A DNA stretch of 64,000 nt from Bacteroides fragilis (lineage in GTDB: Bacteria; Bacteroidota; Bacteroidia; Bacteroidales; Bacteroidaceae). The stretch lies in the NCBI RefSeq assembly GCF_002849695.1, contig NZ_CP018937.1, positions 1,116,001 to 1,180,000 of the forward strand. The letters are read 5' to 3'. A model generated the notes under the pieces. It worked only from the letters and a program-made list of their open reading frames with translations. It had not been told where the DNA came from and made no database searches. The position numbers and the translations under genes were made by a program. Below, piece by piece: positions 36,126 to 45,628 of this stretch (within the stretch, counting starts at the first letter, position 1; every line of letters begins with the position of its first letter).

Positions 36126-37088
36126 ATGAATGATAAAATGATTCAATCCTATAATGAGAACAGAGGACAACAATTCCCTTTTGATGTGGTGATTCCCACA
36201 GATGAGAAAAATTCAAAATTTGTGGGAACGGTTGTTACTCATGTGCGTCGTAGAATGCCGGAGGCTGGAACTATTTATATCGTGACCAAACGAATACTAT
36301 TTGACAAAATAAAGAGATATGTGCATGATGATGATTGGCAACTGATTGATGAAAACACAATGGTTGCAGGTTTGAGCTTTAGCGAGGTGTTTGGTTATCT
36401 GAAAAAGAAGGGATGCGATAGTGTAAATAAAGTAGGTTGGTATTTTCAACAGTTTTTAAAGTTAGCTTTTGCATTGACATCTTATTGCAAAGGATATTAT
36501 CTTACTTGGGACTCGGACACACTTCCTATCTCAGAGCTTCATTTCTTTCAGGACGGGCAACCACTCTTTACAATGAAAAAGGAGTATCACCGTCCATATT
36601 TCAATACTTTGCAGCGGCTCATTGGATTGGATAAGACCTCGTCTAAATCATTTATTGCCGAGCATATGATTTTTAAGCCAGAGTTTGTTTGTGAGATGAT
36701 AGAAGAAATATCTCAAAATACACTCCCAGGAAAAAATTGGGTGGAAAAGATTATTCAAGCTTGTGATTTTGATTATGAGGAACATTGTTTTTCTGAATTT
36801 GAGACCTATGGCACATTTTGCACGGTAAGGTATCCTGGCTATTATGGTGAACAGACGTTAAACACATTTCGTGCGGGTTCGCTCATTAGAGGCCGTTATG
36901 TGAATGATTTCATCATCGAGCGTCTATCTAGCGATGTAGATATAGCCTCGTTTGAAATTTATGATGCTATGTTTCCTTATGACATTGAAAAGCGGATTTA
37001 TATATGGAAGAGTAGATGGAAAAGACTGACAAATCTGTCGCCTTCGCAAGCTTTGGGCTTGATTTGGAGAAGAATATTTAAAAAGTAA
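36126..37088 (+). CDS. DUF6492-type putative glycosyltransferase
   Basis: 320 residues. FDVVIPTDEKNSKFV opens a GT-A-like fold, and LTWDSDTLPI near residue 125 carries a DxD-like motif; HMIFKPEFVCEMI and the overall layout match DUF6492 proteins found in surface polysaccharide loci. It is bounded on both sides by IS66 debris (35.7-36.0 kb and 37.2-37.8 kb), so it may have been brought in separately. Sugar specificity unknown. Confidence 0.75.
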   Translation: MNDKMIQSYNENRGQQFPFDVVIPTDEKNSKFVGTVVTHVRRRMPEAGTIYIVTKRILFDKIKRYVHDDDWQLIDENTMVAGLSFSEVFGYLKKKGCDSVNKVGWYFQQFLKLAFALTSYCKGYYLTWDSDTLPISELHFFQDGQPLFTMKKEYHRPYFNTLQRLIGLDKTSSKSFIAEHMIFKPEFVCEMIEEISQNTLPGKNWVEKIIQACDFDYEEHCFSEFETYGTFCTVRYPGYYGEQTLNTFRAGSLIRGRYVNDFIIERLSSDVDIASFEIYDAMFPYDIEKRIYIWKSRWKRLTNLSPSQALGLIWRRIFKK

Positions 37089-37209
37089 ATATTGTTTACC
37101 AATAATTCTTGGTTGAAATATTATGCCCCTTTACTTTTGCGTTCGCAATTAAGGAATATTTGGGTGTAAGCACTCAAATTAAGGCTCTATTTTGAAATCC
37201 GTATCTTCG

Positions 37210-37770
37210 TTGCGTAAACTAAAGTGGTATATATGTAAGTGTTCAACCAGATGCCTTCGGGTAATATCTTGGTCACGATTCATTTCGTGAAGGTCTGAAT
37301 ATCCGTAAAAGTGACCCCTGTGCCGATATGGAACCTGATGAAATGAGAAGCTACGTACGCTTCCTTCTTTGGAAGCTGGGCGAGAAGCAGGAACAGATGA
37401 ATTGCATATTATAGGATTTGTCAGAGCTTAAGTCAATTTTCAAAGAGCAAAGTAAAATGCTTGACAGTACTTCTTTTTCCTTTAGCACTGACCCTCAGTA
37501 GGACTAGCTCTTTGCTTATCGCAAGGACGGCGATTATACGATAGACGACAATTTGGAGGCCGAGCGATACGCTCCCTGGCTGTCCAGAGAAAAAATAGCT
37601 TGGTCTTCGGTAGTACGAAGGGGCTTTACGATCGGCTGTTTATAATACCTTTATTGAGACGTGCAAGCAGGCGGGAGTCAGTTTCCTGTCTTTCTTCTGC
37701 AAATACATGACGGAGATACGGAAAGTTCGGACGGATTATAAGAACCTGTTCCCATGACAATATGTCTAAC
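37210..37770 (+). mobile_element. IS66-family remnant, downstream copy
   Basis: The 810-bp gap 37089-37900 contains fragments of IS66 proteins in several frames: DMEPDEMRSYVRFLLWKLGE, DLSELKSIFKEQSKML, FAYRKDGDYTIDDNLEAERY, then ETCKQAGVSFLSFFCKYM and TDYKNLFP near the end. The fragments cover an accessory ORF and the N- and C-terminal ends of the transposase, with stops and deletions. It is inactive. Bases 37771-37900 hold no gene. Confidence 0.75.
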
Positions 37771-37900
37771 CAATTAGTGAAAACAACTTAAAACTTACTG
37801 TTCAGAATAAATGACGAGTGCCACCAAGCACTCGCATGAAAGGGGTATACCATGTTTTGGACACTTACTAAACTATTTGTAAATAGTAGAACATTCTATT

Positions 37901-39160
37901 ATGGATAAACTATTGTGTGATTTATCTAATCATGAAATTTCTAAAAATAAACAGTTTAAATGGCTGTCACGATTTTATGTTTTATATATTTTCTCTTTTC
38001 CTTTTGTACATGCCTTCGCTATAAGTGGAACAATTAATTTTTCCGTTTTATTATCTCTTTCACTTTTGATTTATTTGTTGTATAAACACTACGTTATATT
38101 AAATGTCCAAGTAGGTATACTTTGCTTGCTTTTATTGAATATTTATGTTTCTTTCTTGCTAAATATTTCAGATGGGAATTTAAAATTGATTTCACATTCT
38201 GCTGCTTGGACTACTTCTATATTACTTTTTTTTGTAGTGCCGTTTTCTTTATTTAAGAGGATACCAATAAATAAAATAAATCATGTATTATATATAATTT
38301 ATTATATAACCGTTTCGTTTTCTATATTAGAATATCTTGATGTGAATATTTTCAATATAGGGTTTACAAATCTTATTCCTCGTCCATATGGTAGTGATTA
38401 TGATCCTATCTTCATTTTGGGGATAAGAAGTCGTTCTTTTTTTGTAGAATCAGGATATTTTGCAATGTTTGTTTTGTTATATTTTCCTGTGATTTGTTAC
38501 ATGGAAAGGGGACGATTGTTTCGGTTGAAAAATATAGTATTGATAGTATTGACTATATTAGCTATGCTATTTGCTTTTAGTACTACTTTTTTTATCTTAA
38601 GTATTTTTTATCTTATTATTCTTTTTCTGTTTTCATCAAGAAAATATTTTGCTTTAAAAATTTTGTTGCTTTTTTCTGTGTTGCTATTGTTTTATAGCTT
38701 GTATAAACAAGAGTTAGATGCAGTATTTGATATTATTATATTGTCTAAATTTGATAGTACATCTTTTTCTTCTCGTACATCCTTAAATGAAGAATCCTTG
38801 GATTATATAAGAGAACATTACTCACTTTTGCATTTATTGTGGGGATATGGCCCGGGGTCTTATGATTATTTGAATCTGGAAGCGGCTATTAGTACATATG
38901 TGAATATCATTAGAGATTTGGGACTTATAGGATTATTCTTGTTTGTGTGTTTCTATTGTTCAGTATTTGTAAAATTATTGTTCTCTAAATCTGTTTTTAG
39001 TAAATACATGCTGTTTAGCTTATTTTCTAGTATAGTCTATTTACATACCAATACTTCTTATTATTATGCATTTAGTTGGTTTGTGATAATATTATCTCTT
39101 AATGTCGAAAATATTGAAAAGTATGAATCTCAGAATAACAGTTATAACTGTTTGTCGTAA
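37901..39160 (+). CDS. wzy: O-antigen/capsule polymerase (Wzy-like)
   Basis: 419 residues, very hydrophobic, about 11 membrane helices with a larger loop near residues 285-325 (SRTSLNEESLDYIREHYS). A WGYGPGSYDY motif after it is typical of Wzy/O-antigen ligase-like proteins. Together with the Wzx at 24487 it indicates a Wzx/Wzy-dependent pathway. Unusually low GC, common for wzy genes. Confidence 0.85.
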   Translation: MDKLLCDLSNHEISKNKQFKWLSRFYVLYIFSFPFVHAFAISGTINFSVLLSLSLLIYLLYKHYVILNVQVGILCLLLLNIYVSFLLNISDGNLKLISHSAAWTTSILLFFVVPFSLFKRIPINKINHVLYIIYYITVSFSILEYLDVNIFNIGFTNLIPRPYGSDYDPIFILGIRSRSFFVESGYFAMFVLLYFPVICYMERGRLFRLKNIVLIVLTILAMLFAFSTTFFILSIFYLIILFLFSSRKYFALKILLLFSVLLLFYSLYKQELDAVFDIIILSKFDSTSFSSRTSLNEESLDYIREHYSLLHLLWGYGPGSYDYLNLEAAISTYVNIIRDLGLIGLFLFVCFYCSVFVKLLFSKSVFSKYMLFSLFSSIVYLHTNTSYYYAFSWFVIILSLNVENIEKYESQNNSYNCLS

Positions 39161-39914
39161 TAGTGTAGATACGATAGAAAGAACTTTTACTTCTGTTTTG
39201 AATCAGCATTATCTTCCTTATGAATACATAGTAATTGATGGCGCTTCCAATGATGGAACATTGGGAATAATATTGAAGTATCAGCAGCTATTTGAAGCAA
39301 AAAATGTATTATTTCAATACGTAAGTGAGCCTGATAAAGGCTTATATGATGCAATGAATAAGGCATTGCCTTATGTAACGGGTGATTGGGTGCATTATTT
39401 GAATAGTGATGATTTTTATTATGATAATAAGACGTTGTATAATATGTCATTATTTCTAGCCAAGACACAGAAGGATATTGTTGCCGGAAATATGTTTATT
39501 AGTTCTGAAAATAAGAGAACGAAACTTTGTCGACCGTCTATTATTCCGAGGAAATTAGCAATGCTATTTACCTGTCCTTTTCAGCAGCCAGCTGCTTTTG
39601 TAAAGGCTACATTAATGAAAAACACAAGGTTTGATACAGCTTACCGAAATAGTGCTGATTATAAATTGTGGGTCCAGTTGATTCTTGAAGGTATACAGTA
39701 TGAATATGTAAATGTGAATGTGACTGTCTTTAATGTAGGAGGAGCTTCTGCTAATCTGAGAAATATGAATAATGAGAATATTCGTTTATTCAAGGAAGTG
39801 CAACTTCCTGTAGGAGCGGTAATTCATCGATGTTATATTCATATGTATTTATTATATTATTTGAAGCAAAAATTTCCTTCTTTGCATTTGCTGCTTAAAC
39901 GTCTATTTTCTTGA
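39123..39914 (+). CDS. Family 2 glycosyltransferase
   Basis: About 263 residues from ATG 39123, inside the end of wzy (38-bp overlap); an ATG at 39102 is also in frame. TVITVCRNSVDTIERTFTSV, VIDGASNDGT and HYLNSDDFYY are the GT-A/WcaE-type motifs. The small size and short C-terminus resemble colanic-acid-type WcaE transferases. Confidence 0.92.
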   Translation: MNLRITVITVCRNSVDTIERTFTSVLNQHYLPYEYIVIDGASNDGTLGIILKYQQLFEAKNVLFQYVSEPDKGLYDAMNKALPYVTGDWVHYLNSDDFYYDNKTLYNMSLFLAKTQKDIVAGNMFISSENKRTKLCRPSIIPRKLAMLFTCPFQQPAAFVKATLMKNTRFDTAYRNSADYKLWVQLILEGIQYEYVNVNVTVFNVGGASANLRNMNNENIRLFKEVQLPVGAVIHRCYIHMYLLYYLKQKFPSLHLLLKRLFS

Positions 39915-39918
39915 TAAT

Positions 39919-41016
39919 ATGAATATTGTATATGTTATTACGGGACTTTCTCTTGGAGGTGCTGAGACTATAACCGTTTGTCTGGCCAATGAAATGAGGC
40001 GGCGGGGACATCATGTAGCTATCTTGTATTTGACTGGCGAGAACTGGTTTAAAGACCGCATTGATAGAGATATTATAGTTCAAAGTTTAGGATTGTCAAA
40101 GAATCCTTTCAGTTTGCTAAAAGCACAATTGAAAGCTAAACAGTTTCTTAAAGTTTTTTCTCCTCAAGTAGTCCATGGAAATATGGTTCATGCTAATATT
40201 TTTGTAAGATTATTACGTCTTCATTGTCATATTCCTCTTTTGATATCTACTGAGCACAATAAAAATATAGAAGGACGGCTGAGGATGAAAATATATCAAT
40301 ATACAGATTTCTTGTCGGACATAAATACGAATGTTTCGAGGGAAGCTACAACTTATTTTATTCAGCAAAAAGCTTTCGGACGAAATAAAAGTATGACTGT
40401 TTATAACGGTATTGATCTTGTTCGCTTTGGAAGAAATGAAGATAAAAGATTGAAAATTAGAACTCAATATTCAGTTTCCAATAATGAGTTCCTTTTCTTA
40501 AATGTGGCACGTTTGACCCCAGCTAAAGATCATGTGAATCTGTTATTGGCTTTTAAAGAGACTTGCTCTATTTGTCCTGATATTAAACTGCTAATAGTAG
40601 GGGATGGGGAACTTAAAAAAGAATTGGAAGAAAAGGTAAAAGAGTTGAAGTTGATAAATAATGTAATATTTGCAGGTGCCCATATCCATATTGAAGATTA
40701 TTATAGTGCGGCAGATTGTTTCGTATTATCTTCTGCATGGGAAGGTTTTGGACTTGTATTAGCTGAGGCTATGGCTGCTAATTTACCTGTTTTGACTACT
40801 GATGCCGGGGGCTGTGCTGAAGTGGTGGATGATTATGAATATGTGGTGCCAACACATGATCCTTTTTTACTGGCTGATAAGATGAAAAAAATAGTAATAA
40901 TGTCTCCTGAGGAACGCGAACAGTTGGGAAATACTAATAAAGATAAGGCAAAACGATTTGATATTAATTCGATTGTTAAAGAGTGGGAAGATCTTTATTT
41001 GGGCTATTTGCAATAA
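39919..41016 (+). CDS. Family 4 glycosyltransferase
   Basis: 365 residues, GT-B fold. VITGLSLGGAETITV is the acceptor-site glycine loop; the donor domain has NVARLTPAKDHVNLL, VGDGELKKELE and SAWEGFGLVLAEAMA with the E-x7-E pattern. It starts 4 bp after the previous gene, in the same operon. Confidence 0.93.
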   Translation: MNIVYVITGLSLGGAETITVCLANEMRRRGHHVAILYLTGENWFKDRIDRDIIVQSLGLSKNPFSLLKAQLKAKQFLKVFSPQVVHGNMVHANIFVRLLRLHCHIPLLISTEHNKNIEGRLRMKIYQYTDFLSDINTNVSREATTYFIQQKAFGRNKSMTVYNGIDLVRFGRNEDKRLKIRTQYSVSNNEFLFLNVARLTPAKDHVNLLLAFKETCSICPDIKLLIVGDGELKKELEEKVKELKLINNVIFAGAHIHIEDYYSAADCFVLSSAWEGFGLVLAEAMAANLPVLTTDAGGCAEVVDDYEYVVPTHDPFLLADKMKKIVIMSPEEREQLGNTNKDKAKRFDINSIVKEWEDLYLGYLQ

Positions 41017-41062
41017 TTTAATTCTACAGACTTTTCTTGAGTATTACTTTTATTTATTTGTT

Positions 41063-42097
41063 ATGAAAATTATGCATGTGATTACGCGTTCTGATTTAGG
41101 AGGTGCGCAAAGTGTATTGATCAATATTGTTAATTCATTGTGTAGGGAAAATGAGGTTATTGTCATAGCCGGAGAAGGAGATGGAAAGATGTGGGAGCTG
41201 TTGGATAAGCGTATAAGACGTATAAATGTACCAGCTTTGAAAAGGAATATTTCTATAATAAACGATATTAAAGTATTGTTCAGCTTCCTGTCTATATATA
41301 GGAGATATGAACCGGATGTAATTCATTTGCACTCTTCTAAAGTAGGATTGTTGGGGAGGTTAGCCTTTCCCAAAGGAAAAGTTATTTATACTGTGCATGG
41401 TTTTGATTCCATAAGATTAGCTTATAGACCTTTTTTGTTCTTGGAACGAATGTTACAATATCGTTGTAAAGCAATTATTGGAGTTTGTAAATATGATATG
41501 GATAATCTCATAAAAGAGAAGATCACGAATAATGTTGGATATATTTATAATGGTATAATATCTACGAATATTAGAACAAATTTACCTTTACCGGAAGAAT
41601 GCTTGAATTATACTAAAAAGATTTTGTGTATAGCTCGTATATCTAAACAAAAAAGATTTGATATATTTCTTGAGGTGGCAACTTTACTTCCACAATATGC
41701 ATTCATTTGGATAGGCAATCAAGAAAAAATGATGAATTTGCCAAATAATGTCTTTTGTTTGGGAAATATTACCAATGCGGGTATCTATAACACACAGGTG
41801 GACTTGTTTGTATTACCGTCTGATTATGAGGGGCTCCCGATCGTAATAATTGAGGCTATGAGTTGTGGGAAGCCAATTGTTTCTTCTAATGTCGGTGGAA
41901 TCGGTGAGATAGTATATAATGGTGAAAATGGTTATGTCGTGAATAATAATTCTATTGATTTTGCTAAGAAAATAGAATACATATTAAAAGATGATGCTAT
42001 TTATAGTCGTTTTTCAGCAAGATCATTAGCCATATTTAATGAAAAACTGACGGTGGACAAAATGGTTGGAGAGTATAAAAAAATATATAATCGATAA
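41063..42097 (+). CDS. Family 4 glycosyltransferase
   Basis: About 344 residues from ATG 41063 (MKIMHVITRSDLGGAQSVL); the frame is open upstream into the previous gene but that extension has no family match. Donor-domain motifs are ICIARISKQKRFDIF-like text (CIARISKQKRFD), LPSDYEGLPIVIIEAMSCGKP split around Ile-Ile-Glu, and VGGIGEIV. Likely a retaining GT-B enzyme for one capsule linkage. Confidence 0.92.
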   Translation: MKIMHVITRSDLGGAQSVLINIVNSLCRENEVIVIAGEGDGKMWELLDKRIRRINVPALKRNISIINDIKVLFSFLSIYRRYEPDVIHLHSSKVGLLGRLAFPKGKVIYTVHGFDSIRLAYRPFLFLERMLQYRCKAIIGVCKYDMDNLIKEKITNNVGYIYNGIISTNIRTNLPLPEECLNYTKKILCIARISKQKRFDIFLEVATLLPQYAFIWIGNQEKMMNLPNNVFCLGNITNAGIYNTQVDLFVLPSDYEGLPIVIIEAMSCGKPIVSSNVGGIGEIVYNGENGYVVNNNSIDFAKKIEYILKDDAIYSRFSARSLAIFNEKLTVDKMVGEYKKIYNR

Positions 42098-42101
42098 TAG
42101 T

Positions 42102-43592
42102 ATGAATACGTTAAGAAATTTTTGTGGGATATTGATATGCATATTGTTTTTTTCTTGTGATAACGATGATGATTTCGATAATATTGATTTCGGAATCACG
42201 TCCTTTGACTTTTTGCAGGCAGATAATCCGAAACTTTTGCTTAATGATGTTGAATGCAGGATTGACAATGGGGAGATAACCACATTAATTCCATATATAA
42301 TAAAAGATTCGCTACTAATAGCACATTTTGAATTTGTTGGAGAGCGAATTCTAGTAAATGGAATTGAACAGAAAAGTGGGGTGAGTATAAATGATTTTAG
42401 TAAACCAGTTGAGTATGTAGTAGTTAATGCTTCGGGAGAAGAAAAGCATTATATCATTACTATTTCGTGTTTTACAAAATTGCCTGTTTTATTTATAGAA
42501 ACGGAAGATGGTAGTGCCATTTCTTCTAAGAATGAATATAAGAATGCTACTATCTGTATTTGGGGGGATTCTCTTCCTTTTAATAGTGATGTGAAAATAA
42601 AAGGGAGAGGAAATTCTACTTGGACTCTCCCTAAAAAACCTTATAAGTTGAAATTTCCGGAGAAAGTGTCATTGCTGGGCGCTCCAAAGGATAAAGAATG
42701 GGTGCTATTGGCTAATTATGCAGATAAAACAAATTTAAGGAATGAGACTGCTTTTTATATGGGACGCATCTCACAATTAGAGTGGACACCACGAACTCAT
42801 TTTGTAGAGGTGTTCATAAATGACGTGTATGAAGGTACTTATCAGTTATGTGAGCAGGTAAAAGTGTCCACTTCAAGAGTGGATGTTACTGATGATGGAT
42901 TTTTATTAGAGATTGATCATCTTGATAAACTGGATGCTACAGATACTTATTTTGAAACGGAACGGATATTGGTGAATATAAAGAAGCCGGATGTTGAAGT
43001 GGGGGATGAAAAGTATTGTTTTATCAAAGAATACATAACAGAAGCTGAAAGAGTCTTATTTGGTGATAATTTTAAAGATCCGATAAATGGATACCGTAAG
43101 TATTTAGATGTTAATAGTTTTGTTGATTGGTATTTAGTCAATGAAATAGCAAAAAATAATGATGCCGTGTTTTGGTCAAGTTGTTATATGAATGTGTCTC
43201 CTAATGGTAAAATAAAGATGGGACCTCTTTGGGATTTTGACATTGCATTTGGTAATATAAATTATAATAATAATCAATTGGCTACTGGCTTTTGGGTTAA
43301 AGAAGCTTCGTGGATAAAAAGATTATTTGAAGATACTTATTTTGTTGATAAAGTGAAGGAACGCTTTAAATATTTTATGGAGAGGAAAGAGGATATTTTT
43401 ATGTACATAAATAAAACAGCAGACACATTACATTATTCAGCTATTGAAAATAATAATCGATGGGGAACATTATATTCAAATACATGGCCTAATTATGCTG
43501 TATGGGGAGCCTATGAAAATGAAGTACAATACATGAAATTTTGGTTAGATAAACGTTTTCTCTGGCTTGATAAAGCGTTTGAAGACGAATAA
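42102..43592 (+). CDS. CotH-kinase-family lipoprotein within the capsule operon
   Basis: About 496 residues from ATG 42102. A lipoprotein signal (ILICILFFSCDND, Cys near 17) is followed by a beta-sandwich region (about 25-130) and a CotH-type kinase domain: KGRGNSTWTLPKKPYKLKF split at Pro-Lys, LLANYADKTNLRNE, YLVNEIAKNNDA and GPLWDFDIAFGN. CotH proteins are atypical, often surface or secreted kinases. Location among glycosyltransferases is unexpected; it may be an exported accessory to capsule attachment or simply cargo. Full length, no frameshift. Confidence 0.88.
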   Translation: MNTLRNFCGILICILFFSCDNDDDFDNIDFGITSFDFLQADNPKLLLNDVECRIDNGEITTLIPYIIKDSLLIAHFEFVGERILVNGIEQKSGVSINDFSKPVEYVVVNASGEEKHYIITISCFTKLPVLFIETEDGSAISSKNEYKNATICIWGDSLPFNSDVKIKGRGNSTWTLPKKPYKLKFPEKVSLLGAPKDKEWVLLANYADKTNLRNETAFYMGRISQLEWTPRTHFVEVFINDVYEGTYQLCEQVKVSTSRVDVTDDGFLLEIDHLDKLDATDTYFETERILVNIKKPDVEVGDEKYCFIKEYITEAERVLFGDNFKDPINGYRKYLDVNSFVDWYLVNEIAKNNDAVFWSSCYMNVSPNGKIKMGPLWDFDIAFGNINYNNNQLATGFWVKEASWIKRLFEDTYFVDKVKERFKYFMERKEDIFMYINKTADTLHYSAIENNNRWGTLYSNTWPNYAVWGAYENEVQYMKFWLDKRFLWLDKAFEDE

Positions 43593-43609
43593 TATAATAG
43601 ATTATTTTT

Positions 43610-44506
43610 ATGACACTTCTATTTACAGGCGCATCCGGATTTCTTGGCAATAATATTATTCATCTTTTGAATGGGACATATAATATTATATCTGTTGGGC
43701 TTTCTCCTCAGGATACTTATTTAGTTAATATAGCTACAGATATTCCTACTTTTACTGATGCATTTGATGTCGTTTTTCACGCTGCAGGTAAAGCGCATTC
43801 CGTGCCTAAGACGGAAGCAGAGAAGCGACTTTTTTTTGATGTGAACCTTCAAGGTACTAAGAATTTGTGTACTGCTTTAGAGCGAAGTGGTATTCCTAAA
43901 GCGTTTATTTTTATTAGTACGGTTGCTGTTTATGGTTGTGATTCGGGTGAGAATATCACGGAAGAGCATCCTTTAAATGGAACTACTCCTTATGCTTTGA
44001 GTAAGATTAAGGCTGAGAAATACCTGCAGGGATGGTGTGCTATGCATAATGTAAAGTTAAGTATACTTCGTCCTTCATTGATTGCCGGGCCTAATCCTCC
44101 TGGAAATTTAGGAGCGATGATTCGTGGGATTAGAAATGGTAAGTACTTAAGTATTGCCGGGGGAAAAGCCCGGAAAAGTGTTCTGATGGTTCAGGATATT
44201 GCAAATCTTCTTCCTATGTTAATAGAAAAGGGTGGAATATATAATGTTTGTGACAGTTACCAGCCGAGTTTTCGTGAGTTGGAGATGGTGATATGTAAAC
44301 AATTGAGTAGAAAAGGACCAATATCTATTCCTTATTGGTTGGCTAAAAGCATGGCTGTCGTTGGAGACTGCCTGGGTGAAAAAGCTCCGATCAATTCTTT
44401 GAAACTTCGTAAAATAACAAGCTCTTTGACTTTTAGTAATGAAAAGGCAACGCGTGAACTTGGGTGGAAACCTATGAATGTCTTGGGGAATTTTCAGATA
44501 GAATAA
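43610..44506 (+). CDS. NAD-dependent epimerase/dehydratase, UDP-sugar type
   Basis: 298 residues, extended SDR: TGASGFLGNN at the nucleotide site, FHAAGKAHSVP, STVAVYG and YALSKIKAE (Tyr-x3-Lys). This family, placed just before the WecA-like transferase, is the usual penultimate gene of Bacteroides capsule loci. It probably makes the 4-epimerised UDP-N-acetyl-deoxysugar that is loaded first onto undecaprenyl phosphate. Confidence 0.9.
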   Translation: MTLLFTGASGFLGNNIIHLLNGTYNIISVGLSPQDTYLVNIATDIPTFTDAFDVVFHAAGKAHSVPKTEAEKRLFFDVNLQGTKNLCTALERSGIPKAFIFISTVAVYGCDSGENITEEHPLNGTTPYALSKIKAEKYLQGWCAMHNVKLSILRPSLIAGPNPPGNLGAMIRGIRNGKYLSIAGGKARKSVLMVQDIANLLPMLIEKGGIYNVCDSYQPSFRELEMVICKQLSRKGPISIPYWLAKSMAVVGDCLGEKAPINSLKLRKITSSLTFSNEKATRELGWKPMNVLGNFQIE

Positions 44507-44621
44507 AGAGGTGTTGTAAGTGGAATTTTTTTTGATTATGGGACTCCTAATAGGGGGTATTTCTTTTGCCTTTTTAGGACTTCAACTTTGGTTTTATTTC
44601 ATTAAAAAGAACGAATAGTTT

Positions 44622-45569
44622 ATGTACTATCTGATAATCTTAGTTCTGCTATTTCTGGCAGAACTTTTTTATTTTCATATTGCCGATAAATATAATATTA
44701 TCGACAAACCGAATGAACGGAGTTCGCATACCCGGATTACACTGCGGGGTGGAGGAATTATCTTCTACTTGGGTGCATTGGCTTATTTTCTGACAAATCA
44801 GTTTGAGTACCCTTGGTTTATGTTGGCTCTCACTCTGGTGACGGTGATCAGCTTTGTAGATGATATCCGCTCCATATCACAAGGACTTCGTCTTGTTTTT
44901 CATTTTACGGCGATGGGCTTGATGTTCTATCAGTGGGAGTTGTTTACTCTTCCCTGGTGGACTGTAGTTGTGGCTTTGATCGCATGTACAGGGATTATCA
45001 ATGCCTATAATTTTATGGATGGAATTAATGGCATCACGGGGGGATATTCGCTGGTTGTACTTGGATCTTTGGCGTTTATCAATCATTGGGTTGTTTCGTT
45101 CGTTGAACCGGATTTGATTTATACCATGCTGTGTGCGGTGTTGGTCTTTAATTTCTTTAATTTCCGTAAGAGGGCAAAATGCTTTGCCGGTGATGTGGGG
45201 TCGGTCAGTATTGCTTTTATTATTCTGTTTTTAATCGGTAAGCTGATAATCGATACGGAAGATTTTAGTTGGATTGTGCTTCTGGCAGTATATGGAGCAG
45301 ACAGTGTGTTGACTATTGTCCATCGATTGATGTTGCATGAAAATATTGGTCTGCCTCACCGGAAACATTTGTATCAGATAATGGCTAACGAACTGAAGAT
45401 ACCTCATGTCGCGGTGTCATTGACCTATATGGTGGTGCAGGGCGTAGTTGTGGCGGGATACCTGGTATTGCGGGAGTACGGATATGTATATTTGGCAGGA
45501 AGCATATTGCTGTTGAGTATATTATATCTGTTGTTCATGAAGAGATTCTTTCATCTGCACCAGTTTTGA
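44622..45569 (+). CDS. WecA/MraY-type undecaprenyl-phosphate sugar-1-phosphate transferase
   Basis: 315 residues, about 10 helices. SHTRITLRGGGIIFYLG near residue 35, FVDDIRSISQGLR (Asp pair), NAYNFMDGINGITGG and KCFAGDVGS match the family, with the HRKHLYQ-type loop (LPHRKHLYQIM) near 245. It starts repeat-unit synthesis on the inner membrane. It closes the capsule locus and is followed by a strong terminator. Its base composition is less AT-rich than the genes before it, resembling the flanks. Confidence 0.93.
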   Translation: MYYLIILVLLFLAELFYFHIADKYNIIDKPNERSSHTRITLRGGGIIFYLGALAYFLTNQFEYPWFMLALTLVTVISFVDDIRSISQGLRLVFHFTAMGLMFYQWELFTLPWWTVVVALIACTGIINAYNFMDGINGITGGYSLVVLGSLAFINHWVVSFVEPDLIYTMLCAVLVFNFFNFRKRAKCFAGDVGSVSIAFIILFLIGKLIIDTEDFSWIVLLAVYGADSVLTIVHRLMLHENIGLPHRKHLYQIMANELKIPHVAVSLTYMVVQGVVVAGYLVLREYGYVYLAGSILLLSILYLLFMKRFFHLHQF

Positions 45570-45590
45570 GTTAGTCGGTGGTGGGAAATA

Positions 45591-45628
45591 AAAAGAAAGG
45601 CGACTTGATTGCAAGCCGCCTTTCTTTT
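45591..45628. terminator. Bidirectional terminator at the end of the capsule locus
   Basis: A 12-bp perfect stem, AAAAGAAAGGCG (45591-45602) with its complement (45617-45628), 14-base loop, and A/T-runs on both sides. It can end both the rightward capsule transcript and the leftward rng transcript. Confidence 0.85.
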
